Of a DNA stretch of 35,195 bases, positions 20,197 to 29,887 are shown in pieces. The stretch is taken from positions 1 to 35,195 of the forward strand of contig JAMQCK010000233.1 in the NCBI GenBank assembly GCA_024196135.1, given 5' to 3'. The translations under genes and the position numbers were made by a program. The notes beneath the pieces were generated by a model that was not told where the DNA came from, did no database searches, and was given only the letters and a program-made list of their open reading frames with translations. The stretch comes from Pleurotus ostreatus/Saccharomyces cerevisiae fusant. Lineage: Eukaryota > Opisthokonta. Numbering within the stretch: position 1 is the stretch's first letter; each line of letters begins with the position of its first letter.

Positions 20197-21348
20197 GACC
20201 ATACTGTCCATTCCGACGTACCGCGTACGTTCCCTCTTTTGCCGTGCATATGTAGATAGATCTGGCCTTCTTCCTTTCTCCTTCCTGTACAAAGCTTCGG
20301 GCTTGGTCCCGCTGGTTCTGTGGCCTTTCGCGCTGGCTCTGTGCCATGCAGCATCTGTGCGGCTCTGTCGTGCAGCATCTGGTCACTGCTTCGTACATAC
20401 ATTTATCTATCTATCTATCTCGGCCTCCCCTTATATCTCGTTGTCTACCCTAGAAGCCGTATATGGCAGCAATTGAATCGTACAATATCAACCAAACTAC
20501 TTGATTGACGTTGGCTGCGTGAGAGCTGTTGGTTCACGTCAGGGATATGCCGGCCATCATTTGGCGGGCTTCAAGTTCAAGTGCATATGCCAGTCGTACA
20601 ATCGTCCTGAATGGGTGTACTAACGTACCTTCCCTCATGTCCTGCTCACGGAGAGAATTGCAAGGTCCCAACATTGCAGTTTGAGCGACACTTGCGTGCC
20701 AAATTTTCCATTCGACGTACTCGAGAAGATAGAACCGAAGTAGAAGAAATATGGAGGGGGGAAGGCGTAAGCGTCCGAGAGAAAGTATTCGTTACTTCAG
20801 CGCGAACGATATCCGAAATCAAAGGGTCGGCGGCGCGTACGCATTGCAGCGAACGTGAATAAGCAACAAAGCAAGCAGTACCGTCCGAAGGTAGAACAGC
20901 AACCAAGCGAAAACGCGAGGTCACAAAATAAATAAAAGGTAGATCTTGAAAAGGGTTGGCCCGGAGGGCCGATGATAGTACACTGCGTAAAGTATACGCA
21001 AAGGGGAGGGGGGAAGGACGATGTATGGAAAAGTGTCCTGCAAGGCACTGACCAAACGACGTCGAAGGAGAAGTCGTAACGCTGCTGTCGGGGAAGCAGG
21101 GCCGGACGTTCAGCCTTCAATGGGGTGCTGCGTAGCAGGCTTTAAGACCCAGGTGTCGTCGGATGGCGATGGTGGTGGTTATGGCGGATGGCGGGGTTTA
21201 TGGTGGTTGTGGGAACAATGTAGAGTCGCTCGCGACTCCATTGTCGATGACCAGCACACGACCGTGACAATGTGCGGGTGAGGCGTGCAAAAGCATCAAG
21301 CGTGCGCACGCCTCCCCGGGTTCTTGCTTCATGCTGTGCGACCCTCGT
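20197..21348. other. Intergenic, 1152 bp between convergent genes
   Basis: 3' flanks of the DPBB gene and the next minus-strand gene. It holds an imperfect direct repeat (GGCTCTGTGCCATGCAGCATCTG and GGCTCTGTCGTGCAGCATCTG, about 20335-20382) and the ATCT microsatellite. No gene is supported. Confidence 0.5.
20404..20420 (+). repeat. (ATCT)n microsatellite
   Basis: About four uninterrupted ATCT units in the 3' flank of the secreted DPBB gene. Confidence 0.8.
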
Positions 21349-22770
21349 CTACTCGGGCGAGCCGGGGAGCGCCTGAAGCGTAGAGTAGAGCACGAACCGC
21401 TGGCGAGCCCGAGGGCAACGGGGGAGGTCATAGGACCTCGGCGGCATCATAGCCTCGAATGCGCGACGTGCGTCCTGTGCGACGTAGTCAGTGGGGGCGG
21501 GGAGCTGCAAGATATGTCAGTAAATTGTAGCGCATGCTTCACAGGTTTGATGCTTACCTCAGACGGCGATGGCGCATGCATGTACGCATCCTTGTTCACG
21601 CGCGTCTTGTACGCTTCATCGGCCTCGTACTCGTAGTAGGAGGCGGGCAGCTAGATGCACGTAAGCACGTCGTGTAACAATGTATGCAGAACTGAGACAT
21701 ACCTCGAGCGGGGACGGCGAGGCGTCCAATGCAGCCTGCTCCATAAACCCAACGGCGTTGGCAGGCTCGTCAGTGTGGTTACGGGGAGAAGGAAACTGCA
21801 TGTGCGTTAGAGTTTTATTGCATTAGCCACGAAGACAACACACCTTAAAGGGAACGAGAGCGCGCTCATTCGCGACGCCCATCGGCATCTGGGCACGCAC
21901 ACTTTGGGAGGGAGACACCCCCATGCGACGCTGGGAACTAGCCTTCGACTGATCCTGGTCAACAGGGCCTTTCTGAAGCTCGCGAAGGAGCGACTATCGG
22001 TCATCATCAGCACACACGCCCAGACCGCATGCGCCACGAACGCACCTGCAGCGACGACAGTCCTTCCTTGTCCTCGCCCGACTGCTGACCACGTCCCTGG
22101 CGCGCCTTGCTCGCGAGGAACGCGAAATCCTTGGCTGCGTTGTCGGCCACGAGCTCAGCCTGCCTTGAGGCGGTCACGTTCTTATCGGTCACGTGGGCCC
22201 TGATCATCTCCTCGAGCGGGGGAACCTGTAGCGTAGGGAGCGCGTCAGAAAGCAGGCTCAGCGCAAGGTAGGGTAGGAATGCTAGCGTACATCAGAGGCC
22301 TTCGGAGCCTTGGTGTACTTGGAGTAGCGGAAGCGATGGTTGTCGGCGATGGTGGTGGTCTTCGCGGCGGGGCGCCTCTGCTTGGGAGTGGGCTTCTGCT
22401 GGTATTTCCCTTCGTATGATCGTCAGAATGTGCAGTAAAGTGGATTGCTAGGAAACACACCTTTATGGAAAGCCTCCTTCAGGATCCTCTCGACGCTCTC
22501 GTCGCCGAAGAGGGTAACGGTCGAGGTGGCCGACGTGGGGCGCGATGCGCCTTGCTCGTCGATCGCACCCGTTCCCTGCGCGTTCTGCGCGTCCCCACCG
22601 TGCAGAGACGCGTTGGGAGGGAGAATGCATCCGCTGGAAGCAAACCCAGCGCCGAGTCTGCCTCCGACGACCACCATCCGCCGCGCCTTGTCGGTGGCTT
22701 TGTGAGTGGCTTGACCGGGGTGACCGGCATTGTGCACGGTGTTCCTGTTGATCTTGTTGTACGAAGACAT
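21349..22770 (-). CDS. Hypothetical protein, 366 aa, seven exons
   Basis: Exons 22770-22461, 22409-22291, 22225-22046, 21993-21844, 21795-21703, 21650-21558, 21504-21349 join in phase; the last five boundaries are all phase 0. The ATG at 22770 starts MSSYNKINRN. Residues 1-100 are Gly/Ala/Ser-rich and low-complexity. A basic stretch follows (about 106-140: KPTPKQRRPAAK, then FRYSKYTKAPK). Next is a helical region (residues 144-200, LEEMIRAHV..AELVADNAAKDFAFLASKARQ). The C-terminal third has two similar short blocks, ASPSPLELPASYYEYE and APSPSELPAPTDYVAQ, encoded by successive exons. No membrane segment or enzyme motif is seen and I do not recognise the family. Basic and disordered parts would suit a nucleic-acid-binding or scaffold role, but this is a guess. 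The first intron ends in AAG. Confidence 0.7.
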
Positions 22771-25568
22771 CTTGATAAAGTTGCTTGTGTGAGCTTTGTC
22801 TTGAGAGACAGAAGACGATTGTCAGTGGCAGTTGACAAGTGGGGAGTGGCGAAGGTCAGAGCGTGGGTGGCCAGATCTGGAGTGGCGTCCATCACGTGAG
22901 GCAGTCACGTCACGCTTTGGCCCGCGCCCATTGTTCTTGCATTCGACCATGGCCTTCCGCACTGTTCCACGCATTTGCGGCGTCGAGAATACTTGATTGA
23001 GGTGCGCATGTCTCTCTTGATGGGTACGACGGTGATTCCGGGGGAAGATACCTGTCAGCAGAGTTAGATCCCGTTTCGTCAAAGAGTGGTAACCGTCAAA
23101 GCTTTACCTTTCAGGCCTCTGCTGTGCTGGATCCCCTCTGAGAGTTCATAACGGGCGCCTATGGAGTGCACAACGGCTCTCGATGCCTTCTGGGGCCCTC
23201 GGCACACGGGCCACAAATCTTGCTCTACGCCGGTCAACTGCGCTTTGCCGATGTGACCTGCGTGCCGTCCACGAAGGAACAACTGCGTCGCTCCGCCCGG
23301 AATATCAAGCTCAAAGGCTCTTCGACTTGTATCTCCGGTTTCCTCTGCCTTCTAGCGAGCAATCAGCGCATCATGCTGCGAATAATTAGCGCGTGCAAGA
23401 TCTCAGGCGTCCGACCGCGTACCTTGCGTTCTTCGATTCTTGAGGACCATCTCTTGAACGCCAGATACGAAGGCCTGGAGACAGATAACGAAGCTATCCG
23501 CTGGAGGCAAGGCCAGTGCCGTCGCGATGATGTGCAGCGATCTCTGTCTTGCTGTTCCTGGAGCGCGTGCGGCCCGAGTATGGTGTCGAAGGATCGTCTG
23601 GCCATGTCTGCAAGATATAACTGAGCCCAGTCAAGAACCAGCGCGAATGGGATGTGTCGTCGCCAAAAACCAACTGCTGGGCTGGCGACAATGTCACTCG
23701 AACCCTTGGAGCAGGCAGTACGCCTGATCTTCGCTGTTCGTTAGCAATACTCTCAACCACGCAAGATCGGATATACCAAGAGTTTTCCTGCAGCCGCGCC
23801 ACCTTCACTTTGTTACTGCAGCTCGCGACCTGCTTCGTTATCAAGCCTGCCGACTCATGCGACAATTGGCCACCCAATTGACACCTTTGCGGTCGATCAG
23901 GGGCTGAGCAGGAAAGGCGTATTGACATTGACGTGGTAATGGTACGGATACAGCTGTTGCTCTTGCAAGATGGTCTACGAAGATACTGAAGATGCATATT
24001 GAGTTTATGGACTCGCGATGGAAACATGGTAACGCACCTGCGCGCCCGTGCCTCCCAGTGCTTTCCGACCCCTTCCATCCGAGCTGCCCCTCTTAATGTC
24101 GCTCGGCGATGAGGCAACGAAGATACCGTAGGCAAATGGGTCCATATCCGCCCTCCATCTTGCCCGTTTGCGCTGTTGAATGTCTTGGCTGAGATGCACG
24201 CGTCGAACACGCTTTTTGACCTTCATCGCAGGGACGACCTATTCTTCGATGTTCTTTCTCACGGCCCCGGGGAAAACCAGCACTCGAGGGGCTGCGAGAT
24301 CGTCTAGAGAGCTCGTATGCGTTCAGGGACGGAAGGGCGTTCGTCCGGACTTGAGCGATGCCAGACGGAAATGTAGCACGGGCGCGGAAGAGCTCGTTGG
24401 CCGTTGCATGGACGGGGATAGACTTGCGCAGATGAAGCTGGAGTTCCTCCTGGATGGGACGCCACCGCTGGAGGGCGACGAACCTGCGTCAGCCTGGCAG
24501 GAAGTACGGAAACAGCCGGGGTTCAACTCGGCACGCTCCGAAGTTGTCACGATCACGCGAGCAGGAAGCGTACCGGCGCCGCCGCGTCGACGCGCGCTCC
24601 TCCTTCGCTCTTACCCTCATCTTGTCCCAGACTCTCACAGATATCATCTCACTTCGAAAATAAAGACAAGGGAACGACTCGATGCCTCCATCACTTCAGA
24701 GCGCCCCTACGAGTAGATTTCCGACCTGTGCGTATACCTCCCTCTCCTAAGGCAAGGCTTGAAGCGGGGAAGCAAGACTATGGACGTACCCTCCCGCCAA
24801 TCTATGGCAACACTCATGTTGGTTCAGTCTAATCGCTTGCTCAAGGCCTATCGCTACCTGCCATCAATACCGTGCCACCACTGAACTGGCCCTGCCACAT
24901 TGCTCTGAAAGACAATGGACACTTCACGGCTCATCTATACGACCATACTCCATTGTGCGCCAATATATATCTACCCTAAACGAGTCGGCACGCAAGTCAA
25001 ATTGAAGCAGCGCGCACCAGACGTGAGTATTTACTCGATGTGCGTATGCTTCCCAACGTCCTGAACACCTTACTTCCAATCATTGCTCCCTCACACTCCC
25101 TTCTCTATATTTGGCTGCTGAACTGCGCGCAGATAGGCCATTGCCATGCGACTGCAGACTCGTCACCAGCATTGCCCATTTCTCTTCGGTCCGACGAGTC
25201 GCAGGGGGACTTTGACTTCCTCATACTGGAAATAATCAGTACAGTGTTTCCTCGAGACTTATGCCTCACCTAGAGGTCCTTTCTAGGCTTCGCACCGTTC
25301 GATTTGGCCTTTTCGATATTATCCCTGTGGGTGATTGTGGGTGAAACCCACGTGGTGCCTTCACGTGGCTTCGCGCCGCCCACGATCCTGCCTTGTCGTC
25401 AACCATTTCTTGCCAGTCCACCTTCGATTCTCTCAATCAGTTCCCGCTACGTACTTAGTCCCCTTTGACCTATCCCAGGCGCATATCGAAGCTTGCATCG
25501 GGATTCCGTTCGAGGGAAGCTCAAGCGCCGAGGGTTTGCCGAACGGAACAAGGTAAGCTCCAGACGCC
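22771..25568. other. Gene-poor stretch, 2.8 kb
   Basis: No recognised gene. Two open frames are unusually long for the region: minus strand 23494-24210 (no ATG at its start) and + strand 24180-24716 (ATG at 24180, 178 aa). Both are Arg/Ser-rich without a recognisable domain and overlap at 24180-24210. I also see no transposon motifs, terminal repeats or tRNA. Two CACGTGG words lie at 25349-25355 and 25362-25368, upstream of the SAP gene. Confidence 0.45.
24180..24716 (+). CDS. Doubtful ORF, 178 aa
   Basis: ATG-initiated open frame in gene-poor DNA. The N-terminus is basic with a weak hydrophobic patch (FLTFIAGTTYSSMFFL). The middle (LAQMKLEFLLDGTPPLEGDEP) reads somewhat like protein; the rest is Arg/Ser-rich. 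No family is recognised, and no introns or promoter support it. Chance is the simpler explanation. Confidence 0.15.
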   Translation: MSWLRCTRRTRFLTFIAGTTYSSMFFLTAPGKTSTRGAARSSRELVCVQGRKGVRPDLSDARRKCSTGAEELVGRCMDGDRLAQMKLEFLLDGTPPLEGDEPASAWQEVRKQPGFNSARSEVVTITRAGSVPAPPRRRALLLRSYPHLVPDSHRYHLTSKIKTRERLDASITSERPYE

Positions 25569-26942
25569 ATGTGCGGTCGGCGTGGGGATTCTTCAACTCG
25601 GCTCATGGCATTGGCCGCGATCTACAGAGTTTACCTTGTCTGTGACCGTCATTGTCTGCGACGTTCCGCAATCCATGGCCGTGCGTGCTCATCTTGGTTT
25701 CTCCTGCTTCTGCTGACGCCCCTGCAGACGAGCATCAATCCACTGACCGTAATTCGCAATGCGTACAAGAAGCTTTCCCGCGACGAGCTCGTCCTCTTCC
25801 TTAAAGTCCGAAATCTGCACACGGCGGGCACGGACGACGAGCTCGCATCGCGCCTCGCCAATCATGACTCCCACACCTACCACTTCCTCAACTCGACCCA
25901 GACACTCCCAGCATCCCCCTCGATCGATCCCTGTCCATTCAAGCCCCGCACTACACCAGATCTCCCCGTGGAGATCCTGGTCGACATTATCGACCGCGTC
26001 GGTGACTGGGAGCTCGCCCGCGCCCTCGGCATCCCCTCCCTCCTCCCCCGCCCCTCCGACTGGACCCGCGCCTCGTGCATGGACGAGGCCGTTCTCACTG
26101 GCAACGTGCAGCTCATACACGCCATGGACCCCGCCCAGAACCCGCCTACGAAACTCGGTGCCATCGCCGCCGTGCGCTTCGGCTACGTAAACGTGCTCGA
26201 GTACCTCCTCACGCAGCATCGCCGGCTGTTCACCGCGCTCTTCGCGGGGAACGTTATACCCATCAAGGCCTCGCGCCACGGGCGCACGTCGGTGCTGAGC
26301 TGGTGGAAGCACGGCTTCGAGCAGCACTCGGACATGATCCCGCCCCCGTCCGTGGATGCGGTCGCTGAGGCGATCGACGGCGCGTCGCGCAACGGGCAGG
26401 TCGCCTCGCTCGACTGGTGGTTCGACGTGTACGGCCACCCCGTCGAGTACACGGAGGCTGCGCTCGAGTACGCGAGCGCGAAAAACCAGATCGCCGTGCT
26501 CGAGTGGTGGAAGGAGCGCAGCAAGGCGCACGGCGTGCCCCTCAAGGTCGGCCGCGTGATGGACATGGCGAGCACTGCGGGGCACGTCGAGGTGCTCGAG
26601 TGGTGGGCGACGTCGCAGATTGAGTTTAAGTACGACAAGCACGCGCTGCACCACGCCTCCTGCCACGGCCGCGTCGAGGTGCTCGAGTGGTGGCTGCAGA
26701 GCGGGCTGCAGCTCGCGTACGACCAGGAAGTGCTGTGGGGCGCGACGCGCTACAACCGCCCCGAGGTCCTCGAGTGGTGGGACAAGTCCGGGCTGCCCAT
26801 CCAGTATCGGATGTGCGATATCGAGGAAGCGCTCGAGGACGCTATCGGTGGAGGCGAGAAGGCGCGCGCCTGGTGGAGGCAGAAGGGCATCGACTTTAAC
26901 GCCAACGATAAGGAGTGGATGAAGCTGCAGAATCTTCACTGA
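25569..26942 (+). CDS. SAP-domain, F-box-like, ankyrin-like 'LEWW' repeat protein
   Basis: The frame runs 457 codons to TGA at 26940. An in-frame TAA lies just upstream of ATG 25569, so the start is here, at the second Met (25605), or in an upstream exon: a GTAAGC donor at 25552 and a CCTGCAG acceptor ending at 25728 would splice to residue 54. The first 55 residues do not look native, favouring the spliced option. Residues about 57-100 match a SAP motif (LSRDELVLFLKVRNLHTAGTDDELASRL), a DNA-binding helix-turn-helix. About 129-160 is F-box-like (DLPVEILVDIIDRVGDWELARALGI). Then come seven WW pairs at 245, 283, 313, 345, 374, 403 and 435, spaced 29-38 residues, in ankyrin-like units GxxxVLEWWxxSGLxxxY. 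A first degenerate unit (VLEYLL) is at 209. The gene is GC-richer than its flanks. Substrate recruitment to a ubiquitin ligase is plausible from the F-box, unproven. Confidence 0.8.
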   Translation: MCGRRGDSSTRLMALAAIYRVYLVCDRHCLRRSAIHGRACSSWFLLLLLTPLQTSINPLTVIRNAYKKLSRDELVLFLKVRNLHTAGTDDELASRLANHDSHTYHFLNSTQTLPASPSIDPCPFKPRTTPDLPVEILVDIIDRVGDWELARALGIPSLLPRPSDWTRASCMDEAVLTGNVQLIHAMDPAQNPPTKLGAIAAVRFGYVNVLEYLLTQHRRLFTALFAGNVIPIKASRHGRTSVLSWWKHGFEQHSDMIPPPSVDAVAEAIDGASRNGQVASLDWWFDVYGHPVEYTEAALEYASAKNQIAVLEWWKERSKAHGVPLKVGRVMDMASTAGHVEVLEWWATSQIEFKYDKHALHHASCHGRVEVLEWWLQSGLQLAYDQEVLWGATRYNRPEVLEWWDKSGLPIQYRMCDIEEALEDAIGGGEKARAWWRQKGIDFNANDKEWMKLQNLH

Positions 26943-27032
26943 ATTCCTTCAGATAGTCCATTGAGTCCGGTCATTCCGCTATATCCAAGCATCGCTACTA
27001 TATTTGCTCCGACGGATACTGGTTCATGTTCA

Positions 27033-27830
27033 CTACGTCTCGCTTTCATGTGCTTCACCTTCAGCATTCCATAGCATCTGTATACACTCTGCACTTGTAC
27101 CATACCCATTCATATTTTGTCGATGCCTTCGTACCATGTAGACTAGCCAAAAGCGTAAGTAGGACGATTCTCCTCGACCAGCAAGGTGTAAACTTTCTGA
27201 CATGGCGTATCTGCCGTCACTGGTTGTGGCGCGCAGCGCGGCCCGGTTTCCGCTATGCCCGTACTTCCTGCCAAGTCTGAACTTGCGCCATGTCTGCCAT
27301 GGACTACATCGTCTGTGAAGCCCGTCCATGGTTCCCTTGCTCGTCCTCGCTATAAAAACTCTTTCAAGAACTTGTTTATCCCTGCTCGAGCTTTGGGTGA
27401 GACGACTGGCTGCATGCGTCACGTCGCTGGGACGCATACCGAGATTGTTCACTATCCTGCAGCGAAGCTGGCAGGCCTCGGATAGCGGAAACACTCCTGC
27501 GGTGCATGCAATGCGAGTAGGACAGCGAGAGGCATGGCATAATGTGTCGGCACCTGGTATCGCTATAGGGGGCGTATACGTTGAAAGGCGAGGAGAGTGA
27601 CGACGCACATCGCATATGCATGACTTCTCGGGCTTGCTAGGTGAATACCGTCTTCGCGTGCGCCTGGCGAAGGACCTGAGGCGGAACTCGGGTATGAAGT
27701 AGCGAAGAGCGAGGAGGGGAAGAGGTATGTCCACTCTACTGCATGGGTGCTCCGGGATCAAACACAACCACAGGTATATGCTCGAGTCGTTGCACAACGA
27801 CCTTATCCCAAGATCCCATACAATCATCAT
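27033..27830 (-). CDS. Orphan ORF, 265 aa, doubtful
   Basis: An ATG-initiated frame (ATG 27830) stays open for 798 nt, ending convergent with the SAP gene. The product is rich in Arg, Ser and Cys, has no heptads or membrane segments beyond a short hydrophobic N-terminus, and matches no family I know. There are no splice signals needed to keep it open. It is long for chance at this base composition, but its residue mix looks like non-coding translation. Confidence 0.2.
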   Translation of the reverse strand: MMIVWDLGIRSLCNDSSIYLWLCLIPEHPCSRVDIPLPLLALRYFIPEFRLRSFARRTRRRYSPSKPEKSCICDVRRHSPRLSTYTPPIAIPGADTLCHASRCPTRIACTAGVFPLSEACQLRCRIVNNLGMRPSDVTHAASRLTQSSSRDKQVLERVFIARTSKGTMDGLHRRCSPWQTWRKFRLGRKYGHSGNRAALRATTSDGRYAMSESLHLAGRGESSYLRFWLVYMVRRHRQNMNGYGTSAECIQMLWNAEGEAHESET

Positions 27831-28210
27831 TCGCCTACATGATTACCCCCATCCTGTCAAGGCCTCCCCCCCTTCGCGCCACCGTTTTCCCTGCCAGTTG
27901 ATACCCAACTCTCTTCAATTCACTTGTCGCTTTCAAGCGTATACAATACGGACGCGCACCCCCGGACCACACAAGATCTCTGGGACATATACCCATGAAC
28001 ATAGTGAGTGCGTCGTAGGCTTCTTGAGCTGGGTGCACTTACTGATGCATCGCAATGAGCATGTTCGTTTGTCTTTGTACCTAGAGAGCATTGCCGCGAA
28101 TGAAGCCCCCTCATATCCTCTGGTGGCTCTTCTCGACACTATTCATCGTATTCAAGGCCTGACGACCTGCCAGGGACTGGCAAATCGAGTTCCTCGTCGA
28201 ACAATAGAGT

Positions 28211-28224
28211 GTGACACGTGTCAC
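28211..28224. promoter_or_regulatory. 14-bp perfect palindrome with E-box core (GTGACACGTGTCAC)
   Basis: A perfect inverted repeat centred on CACGTG, 132 bp upstream of the ATG at 28356. A further GTGACACAC copy follows at 28233 and another CACGTG at 28258. Such sites bind homodimeric bHLH or bZIP factors; the factor is unknown. Confidence 0.5.
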
Positions 28225-28355
28225 TGTCAACCGTGACACACTCCTTGCCACAAATCACACGTGCCTAGCACTTGGACCTTGTCGCCACTTGCCACTTGTC
28301 GCCTCCACCTAGTCTCACTCTTGCGCGCATACAACACCGGACAAAGCTTCGAACA

Positions 28356-29887
28356 ATGTTCTCCGACACCGCCTCGATGTTTAGCTACGACAGCGAGGGC
28401 TCCTCCATTCATGGGGACACGATATACCCTGGGGAGACGGAGGAGTTACAAGAGAGGGTCATCGAGTGGCGGGGTCAAGTTTTTCTCGAAGAGAACAAGG
28501 AGACAGGAGCTGGTGGACCTCCGCCGCGCTCGGACAGCGAGGATGGTACGCAAAGCGCGTCGATGGGCCTGAACGGCGACGATTCAGCCCCCGCCATCGC
28601 CTCGCCCTTCGACGCACTGTTCAATGCGACGACGTCCGCTTTCGAATTCGAAAATGGATACCTGTCTGGTACGCTCGCTTGCACACCCCCTGCAGCAGTC
28701 ACTGACTTTAACGGACGCAATGCAGGTCGTTCCTCCGTCGCAGATTGCGACGCCCGTCGTCCCCCCCTCCAACGCTCCAGCTTCGAGGTCACCCCGCCTG
28801 CCCACGAGGTGTGCATTTTCCCGCCCGCTGCCTGTTGAGATCTCGCTGACAAAGCTTACTCCAGGTCCCCGCGCTTGAGATGATGACAGGAGCGCACACG
28901 ACCAACGAAGGGCAGACTGTGGATCAACCCAAAATTCACGGTGTTCACGCAGTAAAGGTGGCGACACTGCAGACCGAGTTATCTAACGAAGGCAATATTT
29001 AGAAGGGTCTTTCTGAGTATGCGAGGGCTCCATCGCCATCCCAGGTGCGTTTGTGGCGCGGACGTCGTTGATCAATATTGAGTTGACTATATCGCTTGCT
29101 AGCTACCAAAGCCTCCCTCGTACCATGCACCAGAGAACGCAGAACACAAAGCCCGCCCTACTCGACCCCGCATCGTCCAAAATCACTCTTTCGGCCAGAG
29201 GGTCCAGGAGAAATTGCATGCTCTGCGTAAGAAACGTGCCCTGGAGAAGCTGCAGGTATACCAGCATGCCTCGCGACTTACACAGTGCAACTGACTGACG
29301 CATGCCTAGCGAGGAGCCCTCGATTGCATTCGCATTCGCACTGGTGAAGGCTTTGGAAATCAGTTGATCATTGAGGACGACGACGAGCAGCCGTTCAGCA
29401 AGGTGAGGGCACTTACAATATTCTTAGCCAAACTTCGCTAATTCGACTCCAGCTCCGCTCTCCCGATTGCTGGCTGGTTGACTTGTTGGCCGAGGTCGAC
29501 GAAGCGGAGAACGCCAGCAGCGACATATCTTTCGCCCGCGGCGAATGCCCTGGCTGGGAGAAATTCTGCAGCGCTGACTACTCCGAAAATGTCTTCCACT
29601 CTGGCTCGAAGGCGACAACGCCCATGTCCAGCGGCGCGTCCTCTCCCAACCCTGGCCTCACCACCTCCAACACTCCTGCTCCCGCGGACGATAGCTGTTT
29701 CACCACGGACGACGAAGACGTTACCATCGATGACATCCTCATGCTCGTCACTGACCCCCGCGATGAGGAGTTCGAGGCCAAGGTCGACCGCTTTATGGAC
29801 GTCAACGAGTTCAGCCCCTACTTCGATTCCTCTTCGTGGCAGCGGGACCTGCTGGGCGACGGCCAGTGGTCGGAGGTTTGGTGCTAG
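28356..29887 (+). CDS. Acidic hypothetical protein, 403 aa, seven exons
   Basis: Exons 28356-28668, 28726-28808, 28865-28957, 29003-29044, 29103-29255, 29310-29402, 29453-29887 all join in phase; most boundaries are phase 0. The ATG (ACAATGT) follows a palindromic E-box promoter. The N-terminus is acidic and Ser-rich (MFSDTASMFSYDSEGSS). A Pro-rich linker is followed by a basic helical region (about residues 198-229, RVQEKLHALRKKRALEKLQ) and a compact acidic/aromatic stretch (about 230-300) including LRSPDCWLVDLLAEVDEAE and GECPGWEKF. A Ser/Thr/Pro linker and an acidic C-terminus (TTDDEDVTIDDILMLVTDP) finish it. There is no signal peptide or membrane segment. I do not recognise the family; alternating acidic and basic regions would suit a transcription cofactor, which is only a guess. 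Confidence 0.7.

Larger units (their letters stand above)
26943..28355. other. Gene-poor stretch, 1.4 kb, with one long orphan ORF and a palindromic promoter
   Basis: It contains the 3' flank of the SAP gene and the upstream region of the 28356 gene. A 265-codon minus-strand frame and the 28211-28224 palindrome are listed separately. A + strand TATAAAAA lies at 27351-27358 without an obvious gene behind it. Confidence 0.45.

Noticed and set aside
25689..26939. 416-codon minus-strand frame antisense to the LEWW gene
   Set aside because: Antisense shadow produced by high-GC codon use of the repeat protein; Val/Arg/Ala-rich with no family.
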